From assembly GCA_040954595.2 (NCBI GenBank), contig CM082581.2:6634001-6698000 (forward strand): a DNA stretch of 64,000 bases. Direction: 5' to 3'. Source of the stretch: Balanoglossus misakiensis (taxonomy: Eukaryota > Hemichordata). Numbering within the stretch: the stretch's first letter is position 1; each line of letters starts with the position of its first letter. A program made the position numbers and the translations under genes. The notes beneath the pieces are model-generated. The model was not told where the DNA came from. It saw only the letters and a list, made by a program, of their open reading frames with translations, and made no database searches. This document shows positions 39,798-50,902 of this stretch, piece after piece.

Positions 39798-42700
39798 TCA
39801 AGACACAGCGGCCACATCCCCATTGGTGATCTGCATCATCATCGTCTTGGGCTTCTTCCCGCTCATGTACTCCGATTCCGACACGCCGCATTTCTCCATC
39901 AGGCCCCTGGCCGCCTCGTCCAGCTCTTCCCATTTCTTCTTCTGGAAGATCAGCCCGCCTTTGTTTCCCTTTCGGAACAACTTACCCAGGCCGAGATTGG
40001 CCAGCTTCTTCATGAAGAACTTCGCCGCTGGTGCAGCGTACCTGAGAAGCCATGATAAAACAGATGTGTGGTCACATATCCAACCGGGTAAACCCATGAG
40101 AGAGTACTGTAACATATTATAATTATCTATACATCATACATCCATCCATGTACAACCATACTGGTACATTTCAAGCCTACATGTATATGAATAGGTAAAT
40201 GCCAGCTGGTATAAGCAGATGGTAGCTTAAGAGGCTTAAAGTACACAAATATAGACAAACCTGTTCTTTCCTGGGCCAGGGGTATCATACGGTGGCATCA
40301 TATGAACCTGCATCACTTTACTGGAATGAATGAACTCTCCATCGTGAATCACGAAGCTACGAATATTGTTCTCGCAGTTCTCCGGGAATTTGGGATACTG
40401 GCTCTCGTAGTATTCCTCGAGTTCGTCCGGATCTAGGGCGGAGTAGGTGGCGCGGTTGCGGCAGTAGGCCAGCGACACAGGCTCGTCGCTGTCGGCGACG
40501 ACCTCCTGCTGCAGGACGGGAATCTTGGGGTTGGGGACGCCGTCGCTGATCTGATGCATGTTGATGTTGAGCTTGATCTCCTCGGGCATGAGAGTCAGCT
40601 TCTGCAGCAGGAAGCATTCGGTGAGATAGGCAGCCGCTGTGGCCACGTCCGAGCTGATGGTCGACGAATGCCAGCTGAGATCGGCCGCGTCCACCGGCGA
40701 GGACGACCGCAGGGGGTCGTCGTTCCTGCTGTAGGCCGCTTCCACCGCGCCGTTCAGGGCTTGGACTATCATGCACAGGCGGACGAAATGACTCCTCGCC
40801 CTGGCAACGACCAGTCGCCGATTCTCGTCGAAGGCCGATTCCCGCTTCTTCGCCGCCAGCGCGTTGAGGTACGACCGGGCTATGAGCAGGGCGTCCTCGC
40901 TGAACTCGTAAGTCACGGCGTCCCCGCTGTGGGCCTCTCTGACCAGCAGCAGCACGTCTTGGAAAGACGGCGTCTCCTTGCTCACCGCACTCAAGTCTTC
41001 CATTAGGGCGTCCTTCTCTGCGGGGCAAGAGACTAGCAGATTGGCAGAGAGGTCCTCGATGCATTCGGCATTCAAGTGTCTCACTAACGACTTGGAGTCC
41101 ACGAAACCGGTAAAACTCAAAGACGTCCGGCAGTCTTCTTCGAAGCCTTCTTCAGTCAGACCGTCCCCGTCATGTAAACCCGCAAACCTCTTCTGGTCAA
41201 GGTTACTCTTCTGGCGGAGTTCTTCGTAGAGAAGTTCAAGGTCACTGGCGAAACAGAGCAGCTGACTCTCATTGGCGGATAAGACCTCGTACGTTTCGTC
41301 CAAGGAACTGAAATTCGTGAACAGTTTCCGGCCTGGCTTCTGAATCCCAGGCTCGGCCAACGCCGCAAAGGTGAAGAAATTTGGCCCGTGATCTTGGACC
41401 GGGAGGCTCTTCTGCAGGGCCTTCAACTCGCCCAGCAGCTTCTTGCTCGCCGGGGTCGTCTCTTCCCCTCTCCTGGCCGCGACAGCACTCCACAGAACGC
41501 AAGGTTCCTTCCAGCAGGGAGTCACCAAGCACTCCGCCTTCTTTCCCATCAAACTGGCAGTCGCGGAGAGCAGCGGAATGAGGAAGAACTCGTCCGGACA
41601 CCCAAAGGCGTTGGAATAGGTCAGGATGAAGTTTGTCAGTTTGGGCACTCTCAACTGCATGGGGTCCACGTGTATGCTCCATGCTTGAGCAACTTTAGTG
41701 TAGTAGTTTATGTTGTCCATACCGGCTGATGCTTGTGAAGATGCAGACCTGGAAAAACAAAAATGTAGATATAAATATAGCATTAGTACATGTATATACA
41801 AAGCTGTCAAACAAAGGCTGTCGATGGGGATTATTGTGTACTCAATCCAGTCTACTGTTTAATTTTTATACACTGATGAATGGCATAAAGACATGAATAG
41901 GCAATGTACTCACTCTGGAGCAACTCTCATCCTCTTTGTGCCAGTGTCATTGGTGACAGAGTAGCTGGTTTGTGGAGTTAGCGGCGCTTTTTGTTGGTGT
42001 GATGTTGATCTCCTGGTAGCCGGGCCCTCACTGTTGTTGACATAGTGGTTTGGTGAGCCGTTGTACAAATGCAATGCATTCCTGTGAAATGTAAAGGTTT
42101 ACATCTTTCAATAAGTCCACCAAAAGAGGGCGCACTGCACACTCTACACATAGCAGAAAACAATGAAAGTAGAGGTTAAAGGTTAAAAAAACGCTTTTCA
42201 ACTTACACTTCCTTGTCTTTTAACATTGACACTTGTCCATCTTCAACACTATGCACACTGACCTGAAAGAAAAAATCTACAGATTTACCCATTGAAAAAA
42301 AGAAAAAGAAATTTAATACATATTAACTTGTTATATTATGATCTTGACCGCTAGTTAAACAAAAAGAAAACTCTTTAGTCCGATAACTATAAAGAAACGA
42401 TATGAAAATAAGTTATTTTACAGTATTTAGGTTAAATTGTTGTCTGAAAATGAAAAAAAATGGAGGTAATACCGGCACTGGCTGTCGCAGACATCGACTT
42501 TTCTCTTTGGCTTCTTTTAAAGTATTAATTAAATACTGGATTGGTTCCTCTGGACGATCTTGCAATAATCTATTCATTAGATCCTGCAAGTGAAATTAAC
42601 ATGTAAATGTAATTTGATCGGTTGGTTGCCAGGTTTCTGGTTGGTTGACCATGGTTATAAAGTGAATTGTTCATTTCAATAATTGACTAGCTAAAAGTCA

Positions 42701-43237
42701 TTGCGTAATTTTAAAATGATTGAATGATGGACCAGTATAACAATGGCAAGTAAAACTTTCTTGGATTTCTTTAATTTGCTACGTTGTCTATTCCAAACAA
42801 AAAGTTTATATTTTACATTCCGTAGTAAAGAAAATAGTGCTTTTATAGATTATGAGCCGTGTCCGTCTACTTTTGCAAATAATTTGATGCATGCATACCC
42901 CCCACGAAGTCGCAGCAGCCATTGTTGTCTAGCTCTTGCTCGCGCATTAGCGATATTTTTGAATTATCGAAAGAGTTTAGAGTTAGAACATTTGATTAAA
43001 AAATTAAAAGAACTTTAAAGTGCATAAATAGAACAAGAATTTTGGGTCAGGGGCGAATTGAAATCTTATGAATCGACTCATTATCGCGAAAGAATACGGC
43101 TGCTAACGCGCTGCTTTCTAACGCGAATGGCAATGCTAATTTCGTCGCGATTGCTTGCTACTCACGTTAAACAAGCCGTCCAATCCATGACGCTTAATAT
43201 AATCGTCCCCCGGTGGCACTGCAGACAGCCGATTCAT
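39798..43237 (-). CDS. Uncharacterised protein: RIIa/DPY-30-like motif plus DUF3987-like domain
   Basis: Six exons (minus): 43166-43237, 42473-42583, 42207-42262, 41914-42081, 40261-41748, 39798-40041. All phases join to 712 residues. Residues about 12-50 (DYIKRHGLDGLFN then DLMNRLLQDRPEEPIQYLIN) match the RIIa/DPY-30 dimerisation-docking pattern, whose signature is the RPEDP-type turn. A Ser/Thr-rich linker follows. Residues about 180-420 resemble DUF3987 in layout: FLIPLLSATASLMGKKAECL, a tryptophan, EPCVLWSAVAARRG where a P-loop should be, then ANESQLLCFASDLELLYEEL at the Walker B position, then LHDGDGLTEEGF. The P-loop lysine and the Walker B glutamate appear to be lost, so ATPase activity is doubtful. 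The C-terminus (GLIFQKKKWEELDEAARGLM) is unrecognised. DUF3987 is known mainly from phage and bacterial primase-helicase-like proteins. The RIIa motif suggests dimerisation and anchoring, often ciliary. Protein function is unknown. Confidence 0.7.
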
Positions 43238-43552
43238 TTTTTTATCTATGCTGTTACACAAAATTCTTCATCGGTGAGCCCAAAATGCCAGTTTGAGAGA
43301 GCGTGCGAATTTGCAGTGGAACCAGAATCTCGAGGTCCTCTCTCTCTCTCGATCTCGACGGCGAAGGATAGGGTCATCTCAGGGTCATGACGCAAGCGCA
43401 GAATTGAGGCCGACAGACGCAGACGATCACACAGGCCAGCCGGTTTCGTTGTCAGAAAATTGTTGGCGCATCAGTTTGACAGATCGCACCGAGAAACCCT
43501 ACCGTCTAGACAACAACTTTGACCGCAGCCACTAATCGGAGTACAAGATATA
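43238..43552. promoter_or_regulatory. Divergent promoter between two uncharacterised genes
   Basis: 315 bases separate two start codons that face away from each other. The segment carries a CT-rich tract (CTCTCTCTCTCGATCTCGAC) and GACGCAAGCGCA, a weak NRF1-like word. No TATA box is seen. Confidence 0.6.
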
Positions 43553-45445
43553 ATGTTTTGTGGGAAAAGACGGCGTGAGCTGGAACGTTTCGAAACCTCA
43601 ACCATTGTTGTTGATCAACACATGGATGATATCAACATTTCAGCTGTGAGTACTGCACAATGCAATGTCGCTACATAGTTTTAGTTTGCCGATCGTACTC
43701 GAAATTGCATGTCGACATAGTTGCTGATATTAAACTCTCCATTTAGTTCATTATTTACTGTAATTTCCGCGGCTTGCGCCAACTGTGGAATGGACTCAAT
43801 GGAATGACAAAGAAAGGCGGCCATTTCAAATTTGAATTTAAATCTCGATGTTGAATGGCCGTTTGAATTGACAATCATGAATGTAAACACTCCGTTCAGT
43901 GGTACAGTATCATCATGTAATTTGAGAGACAATGTCTATTTCAATTTCTTGCCATACTGCCGGTGTGAATTCGGTCAAAATAAATCTTTTCACCGCTGGT
44001 TTCGCTGCGTCCGTGTGATGTTGCGTTCAATTCATGTCACACGGAAGCTAATTTTGGAAACGCCACTTCCGGAAATATAAATTGGTGTGAATTATGGTAT
44101 CCCGTTGATAAGACTTCAAGGACAGTGAATAACACTACGTGATCAAATTGTCATGCGGCCTTCGGCGATCACCTGAGATGAACTTTTAGAGATCCACAGT
44201 AAAGCACATTGACATTGTTATTGTTTCTTTGTTAAGTGGATTGTTGTTTTTCCTTCAGAATAGACAATTTGGCTCAACAGTGCTAATTAACACTTCAGCT
44301 CTTTGCAAAGAGGAACATATAAACGCTGGTTTTTCAGTGTTTCCCAAATCCCGTCAGTGACAAACTGTTGAGATGAGGACTGGAAGAGTATTGTGGAAAT
44401 ATTCATTTGTGGAGTAGAAGGGGGTAACCGGTTGATTAAGAAGTTTTAAAACTATATGGTCAATCATGCTTTTATTTTTCATCCTTCAATTAGAAAAGAA
44501 CTTGTGATGGAGTGTCATCAATGCCAGCCTTCCTGGAAAACACAAATGGAATTCCATATATGAGCGGAAAACTGGACAATCCCGTACCGGGTGCTGGAAT
44601 CTCAGGGCTGAACAGTGAAACAATGGGTGCTTCCTACAAACCAACCAATCAGAGTACACCGGCTGCAGGGCCAGTGCAAGGCCAAAGGTCAACATCCTGC
44701 CAGTGCAGTGTTTGCACTGGAACCCGCATTGTGGGACCGTATGAGGTGGTCCCGGACGGAATCCTGTCAAATTTTAATAATAACTGCAACACAGTACAGT
44801 CTATGGAAGTCATCCCAGATGTTGATATGCAAATGGACTCTTCATCACCAGTGCAGGTAAAGTATTTATGAATGACTCCTTCTACTCTCATTGTACAACA
44901 TTATAATGACTATACATTCATTTATGGATACAGCTTTCAAGAATTTTTAAAATCCTGACCCTAGCACATGTTGATTTTGAATACCAAATGTATCCAGTGT
45001 TTATACCTAACGGATCTTTTATAAACTGATTTGCTGAAAAACACAGTTTCTTTGCCTTCAGAGATACCTATCACCATTACTTTTTACCTTCTGTTTTGCT
45101 TACAGCTGACACCTGCAAGGCGACGTAGCTGTGCTCGATGTGTTGCCGGTGAACCTGTGAGTAATAACTTCATACATTATACAGTAAAACCTGTCCAAAC
45201 CCTGTCTTATTCTTGGAGTTGTGTGATTGTACTCATTTAAACTGGTTACTGATTGAGTTAGCATATTACTAACGACATTCATATCAGCTGCTTTGCAAAG
45301 TGTGTACTATGTATTACAAGTTTGGTGTGTCAAGTAAAGCCAGCTATCTCATGAAAAACTTCTCATCAAAACTTGGGATAGACAGAGTGATACATGTAAC
45401 AGTACTTTTCCTCAACAGGGCCACATCACACATATACTGGAATGA
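43553..45445 (+). CDS. Unrecognised 177-residue protein with CxxC motifs
   Basis: Four exons: 43553-43645, 44494-44856, 45106-45156, 45419-45445, phase zero at every junction, giving 177 residues. A basic start (MFCGKRRRELERF) looks like a nuclear localisation signal. The middle is low-complexity Asn/Ser/Gly/Pro sequence, presumably disordered, with a CQCSVCTGTR cluster near residue 103. The end is compact: RRRSCARCVAGEPGHITHIL, encoded by two tiny exons of 51 and 27 bases. Splicing such small exons to make the terminal motif implies that the motif matters. I do not recognise the family; it looks like a small regulatory or adaptor protein with paired cysteines. It is divergent from the RIIa-DUF3987-like gene. 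Confidence 0.65.
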
Positions 45446-46790
45446 TAAGCCAGCAGGAAGAGAACCTTCATTGTGAAGAGTGTTCAAGGGACAGTGTACT
45501 TAACACATGCCGGATCCACAGATCACATAAAAACTGGTGGCCGCATGACCAAAGAAACCACCTTTACCTTATATACAGATACATCTATGACAACAACCTT
45601 CCGTTGCAACATTTTTTATCAAATCTGCCACAAAATCAAATCTTGAGCATCAGTCAAAAATTGTTTTCAGCTTTGATGAGGCTTCCCACACCTTGAAAGG
45701 GAGATATAGGTTTAGACAGCACTGCCTAAAACCAGGCAGGTTATAATATGCACAGTGCAATATACAGATGTCTGGATTTATTGTAAATTATTTGAAAAGA
45801 TGTTTTTAGACTAGTTTGTTTTCTGGAGTATCTCCTTGGTGTACAATTACATTTTGTAACTAGTGACTGTTTTCTACATTTTTACATAAACTATTCATAG
45901 TTTCTGGCAGAATCAGCTCTACCAATGTCCACCTGGCAGAACAGGACAATGGCCCAGTACACTTTATAAAACTGTCACTTGTTAAAAATCTGACAGTACT
46001 GTACAGAGACATAGCTTTATGTACTATGATAGACATTTTATCATTCAGAGATTTTATGATGTTGGAGTCATATATCTACCTGAAGTACTGATCAATAATT
46101 TTTCCACACTGTATTCAAGTTGTGCAAGGTGCACCGTACTGCATAAGATCTACAGAAGCTTTAAAATCAAAATGATTATCCATTTTATTTCAGGGATTTT
46201 ACATGTAAAAATGTCAGAGTTTTTACCTTTTTCAGAATATTTATTTGGCCAGACTGTTGGCCATAGTCTTTGTTAGAATTTGTGGATGTTTCTAACTTAC
46301 TGTGCACAGTGTCAATTACAAAACTGATTTTACATTAATTATGTAAAATGACAAGTTCTTTCCTCCGAGAGGAAGTGCCACCAATCAGGAAGTTAACAGC
46401 AAACCATATGGGAATGGTATTGCTTTAACTCAATTGAATACAATGTACATGTACTTGAAAGAAACCATGTACATGTATTACAAATATTCAAACGCTGACT
46501 ATAGTAAAGATTTATCCAATGACATGCTGAAATACTAATAATAGGTATTTTAATAGATATTTTCTTCAAATCCCCTAGATAGTTTTTTTTTGTGTTTGAC
46601 CATCTTTTTTATATTATTTGTTTCATGTTTTAAACTGGTTTGTTTGCCTTTTCCAGTTTTGTCACAGTTTATTTTTGTATTGGCACAGAAATGTTTAAAC
46701 ACATAAAGCTTCTTTTTATAGAGTATGTGAGTTTTCTGTTTGTTAAAGTGTTCTTTGATGTTTATTTCAATAAACAGTCTTTTAAACAAT
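45446..46790 (+). other. 3' UTR of the 177-residue protein gene
   Basis: No supported coding sequence. AATAAA at 46,769-46,774 would end the transcript, leaving the opposing small gene's stop codon only about 25 bases away. A 3' UTR of about 1.3 kb is long for so small a protein. Confidence 0.5.
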
Positions 46791-46797
46791 CTTGCAA

Positions 46798-47363
46798 CTA
46801 TTGATTTGCCGATTTCTTGGAATGACCTTTGACCTCAATCATTTTTCGCTTCACCCCAGGCAATGATATCAGATCAATGTCATAAGATCCGGTATTTGAG
46901 TTGTATACCCCAACAACTACACGCTTGTTTAATTTCTGTAAATCGATTTTGATCCTAAAAGGATAGCAGGAAATGAACATCAAGAGGGAAAACGAGCCAT
47001 TGATGGTGATGCATCGAATTAATTTCACCTTTTTTTTGGGGGGGGGGGGGGCGTCAAAATTCCCAATCTGATTAGAATCAGACATGGGCCATAGGGTCAC
47101 CTTTGTTGATTCTTGGCTGTTCTGTTCTACGGCTTATTCTTGACTGTTCTGAAGCAAGAAATCAGCAAAAAGAAAGATCGAGCCAACCCTGTATCTTGTT
47201 ATAATCATATTGAGTCTCTCCACACAGAGTGGGACTGTGTCCAAACTTGGCTGTTTTGTTTTCCGCTTTGTTCACTCACACAAGGCTGGATTCCAGACTA
47301 CTCTACGGACGTGGCTAATACACGACCTTTGACATACGACAGCTGTGGCTCTGACACCGCCAT
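46798..47363 (-). CDS. Candidate two-exon gene for a 72-residue protein
   Basis: Exon 1 at 47302-47363 starts MAVSEPQLSYVKGRVLATSV in a good context (GGCATGGCGG). The donor is GTAGTC and the intron 347 bases. Exon 2 at 46798-46954 follows the acceptor CTATCCTTTTAG and reads IKIDLQKLNKRVVVGVYNSN, then DIDLISLPGVKRKM. Phases agree (two bases carried over). The alternating hydrophobic pattern of exon 2 suggests beta strands, and the C-terminus is basic. The second exon looks convincingly protein-like; the first exon is a best guess. I do not recognise the family. The gene converges on the 177-residue protein gene and is divergent from the first transporter copy. Confidence 0.45.
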
Positions 47364-47505
47364 GCCACTAGCAGCATTTCGACATCGGCTTCAAATGTTT
47401 TCCTGGTTACTGGCAATTCTGGTGGTAAGTTTAGCTCTGCGTACAGGTGACGTGTGCTCCCGGTGTTACACATCCTCCACCATGTAATGCCGCGAACACA
47501 GACCT

Positions 47506-50500
47506 GTACGCAGGCTAGCGGTAAGTGTAACTTAGCCGGCCATGCATGACCTTCTAGCTAACTGTGAATATGGCTCTTTATACGTACAATCGTTGCTACG
47601 AATAGGTATCGGTAGCCTGTTATTACCAACAGACACGCAACCCCTCGCTGCGTTAGCGTTAGAAACTTGACTTTATTCACAAAACTAAACCACGTACAGC
47701 CACAACGTTAACCCTAACCTTCGGCACCTGAGTACAGTCCAAGGTCAGCTCGTCTGGCAGTACAATTCTTGAGATCCCAAAGAGCAAAAATGTACACCAT
47801 GGTGAAACGTGAAAACATGTGAAATTAATACTATCAGATTGAAAACATTTTTTCTATTTTCTATTTTCCTACTCGATCAACAGGAACCAGAGATCCCATG
47901 TCATAGGTCGAAAATAGTCAGCAGACCCTATCCCACAGGTTGCATGTTAGTCCCATGTTGATATTAAACCAATGCATTTTATCTCTCCTGAAGTGTTGGA
48001 CCAATTATGGAGAGCCCCAAAAATAAAGATAAAGAGGGTGCCCTCTCTCGCTGCAATGGTAAAGATGCACCACCTGAGGGTGGATTTGGATGGATTGTTG
48101 TCATAGCAACACACTTGGTGCTATTCTTCTCTTACGGAAATCTGACTTCATTTGGTCCGTTCGTTGTCCGACTCAAGGATTACTTTGACGAAGGCGCTGG
48201 CACCATTGGGGGTGTCAGTGGAATTGCCGTGTTCATTACCTTGGTGACAGGTGAGCATTCTTCTCCCCAAAACCTGCTTTTACAGTAACTTCTGTTCTAT
48301 TTTTTGTGGGTGAATATATTTGGCTTTTTTTTGTCTCATTATTTTTCTTCAAGTTCCATTTCCGTTTTTTTTAACATACAGCCTAGTTAATCAGTTTTTA
48401 CGATGCCTGTGAATGGGCCTCTGGTCCGTTATTTTACCCAAATAAATAAATGTCAATTATCTTTTTATTTGAAATTTTGTACTAAATGGCATTATTAAAT
48501 TTGTTATTGCAGGTTCTATCGCCAATGGTTTAAGCAGTCGATTTGGGTACCGTGTGGTTGTCTGTACTGGTGGTGTGATATCCACCCTGGGACTAATACT
48601 GAGTTCCTTCATCCAGCAAGCGCATCAATTGTATGTGACGTACAGCATCATAACGGCCATCGGATACAGTCTTGTTGTTACCCCAGCGATGTCATTCCCG
48701 GCAAAATATTTCAAGAAACGTTACGCACTGGCCAACGGCATCGCGTTTTCCGGCATCGCAGTTGCGTGGATCGCTTTGCCGCCCTTGTCGCAGTTTCTGA
48801 TCGAAGTCTACGGCTGGCGGGGAGCCATGTTGATTTTTGCAGCCATCACATCGAATATTTGTGTCTGCAGTGTTCTGTTAATACCTCCTCCACAGAGACG
48901 GTATCTTGCCAAAGATACGGTCAGCTCAGTCACTGGTCAAAATACAAATTTGCTGACGTCTGACGGAACGCAAAAGTCAGAACACTGCTGTAGACAAGTT
49001 GAACCAATAGATAACTGCCTCAAGAGACGTTACAAACTTTGGAAAAATACAAAATGTGGTCGGTCCTTTCTGTCTGTCTTTGACGTTTCCTTATTTGCCA
49101 ATCCGTTGTTTGTTCTGATATTTGTCGACCAGATGATAATATCAATCGCTTTCTTCCCAACTCTGCTGTTCTTGGTGGCCCGTGCAATATCTTACGGCAT
49201 TCCTCAGCCGCTGCCGGCCACTTTGCTCACTGTCTGGGGAATCTCCAGCTTATTTGGCCGACTAACTCACGGTTATATCATCGATCGTAAAATTCTCACC
49301 TCCGTTCAAGGACTTGTCTGTGGCCTGATGATCTGTGGACTCGTCAATATATTCAGTTGCTTCCAGATGAACTTCTTGGGACTTGCCCTGATGTACGGTC
49401 TTTTCGGACTCTCGAACGGAGTGTACCATCCCTTAACCACTGTCGTCATCAGAGATTTTGTCGGCACCGAAAAGTTTCCTTCGGGGCAGGGACTGAATAA
49501 CGTCGCTCGTGGAATTGGCGGGCTTCTTGGGGCACCCATTGTAGGTAAGCCAGTAGAGAGCAAGAGTTTAAATATAAATGCCACATGAGGATTTATATTT
49601 TTTATTAATCTCATATCCGCATACCACATACTTACAATGCCCAAGAACATGACGTAGACAGAATATTAATTTGAATTGTGTCACCTGTCTTTCAACCACT
49701 TGTTCAAGAAAAAAAAATACGATCGCACGTCTTTATTCAATCAGTATATCTTTTATTTCAGTTAGCGTTATGTCTTTTTTGTCATTTTCCTCGAACGTTT
49801 CTTGGAACGTACTGTATGGTTTTTTTCTCACACGAAAAAGCAGGTGTGTGAGATATGATCTTGGGTTCATTGCTAGAAGTAATGAATTTGTTAAAACTAA
49901 TGCTGATCAGCCTTTACTGACATTTGAAATTGCAGAGCCAATGCCGAAATTAAACTTTTTGATTTTTTTTATGTGATCTCTCCGAACAGGTTGGATTTAT
50001 GATGTCAGCGGTAACTACAATGTGTGCTACATATTCTCTGGTGGTGTGTTCATTCTCTCCTCTCTTCTACTACTGTTGGCGCCCGTTCTGAGAAGGTGTC
50101 GGTCAAAGTCTGAACACAGCAAGTGGAGTACAGGTATAGAATTGAAGGACACGGTTGAGTTGGAATAACAGAGTGATGTACAGTTCAGTTGTGCCGAGCC
50201 GCCGAAACAGCACGTAATTTGGCCAATTGACTTATTTAATTAGTGCGGTATAAACCAGAAAGAAAGAAAAAAACACATCAACAGAATTTTGAAGTTCACA
50301 CAAAACCTGTAGTGTGTGTGAAATATTTTCAAGTTTTATGTACGTCGTAACGACATAACTTTATTGTATATATGAATCATTCGAATGCTTCAGATCATTC
50401 TCTTGAATCGGGTATTAAAGAATCTACGTTTACTTCTTCTGCCTTCCGTTGGGAAAAATGTTTTTCTTGAAAGTGATGGCCACCTTTCTACAAGTCTGTA

Positions 50501-50603
50501 CGAAAAGAAACTTGTAGAAATGACTTTTTGGGCGTAATGAATGAGGATTCCCTTATTTTAGTAAATGTTTTTCGTTAAGTTACTCTTTTTACATGATACT
50601 ACA
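47506..50603 (+). repeat. Tandem duplication, unit 1 (transporter copy 1)
   Basis: Starts GTACGCAGGCTAGCGGTAAG and ends at CATGATACTACA. Near-identical sequence recurs 3.4 kb downstream, covering the upstream region, the whole gene, its introns and its 3' flank. The final intron here (445 bases) is about 200 bases longer than in unit 2. The intervening 300 bases (50,604-50,902) are not duplicated. Confidence 0.85.
48007..50168 (+). CDS. Monocarboxylate transporter-like protein, SLC16 family, copy 1
   Basis: Three exons: 48007-48250, 48513-49544, 49990-50168, giving 484 residues (typical for MCTs). The first membrane helix is preceded by the family signature EGGFGWIVV. The second family motif is YFKKRYALANGIAFSGIAVA, at the TM5 entry. 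A large polar loop between helices 6 and 7 (about residues 200-250) and twelve predicted helices follow the MCT plan. MCTs carry lactate, pyruvate, ketone bodies or, in some members, thyroid hormone or aromatic amino acids with or without protons; the substrate cannot be assigned here. The tail after the last helix is RRCRSKSEHSKWSTGIELKD and ends ELE. It is the upstream member of a tandem pair, and the two copies differ most in the central loop and the tail. Confidence 0.92.
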
Positions 50604-50902
50604 GGATGTATGAAATACTTAGATGACCAATGCGGGAGTTCTGAAACCTTTGTATAAACTAAAAAATACTAGTAAATGTATTTATTACAGTTGACTGACA
50701 GCTACTGAATAATCAACTCTTGGTAATTGGCAGGGCCTGTGACAAACAGAAAAGTGGAGAAAGTGCAAACAATACGGTTGAAAAAGTAGAGATATTGTAG
50801 TTATTCTTGACCTGAGCTACCGCGAGTATAGATTGACAAGAACTACGTATTTGCATATCAAAAGAAGAACATGCATGTGCATGTATGCAAATGAGTAAGG
50901 AG

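Noticed and set aside
40357-41064. 235-codon alternative minus-strand frame within the DUF3987-like exon
   Set aside because: It is a shifted-frame shadow of the main coding frame in GC-rich sequence; it is arginine-rich and has no domain.
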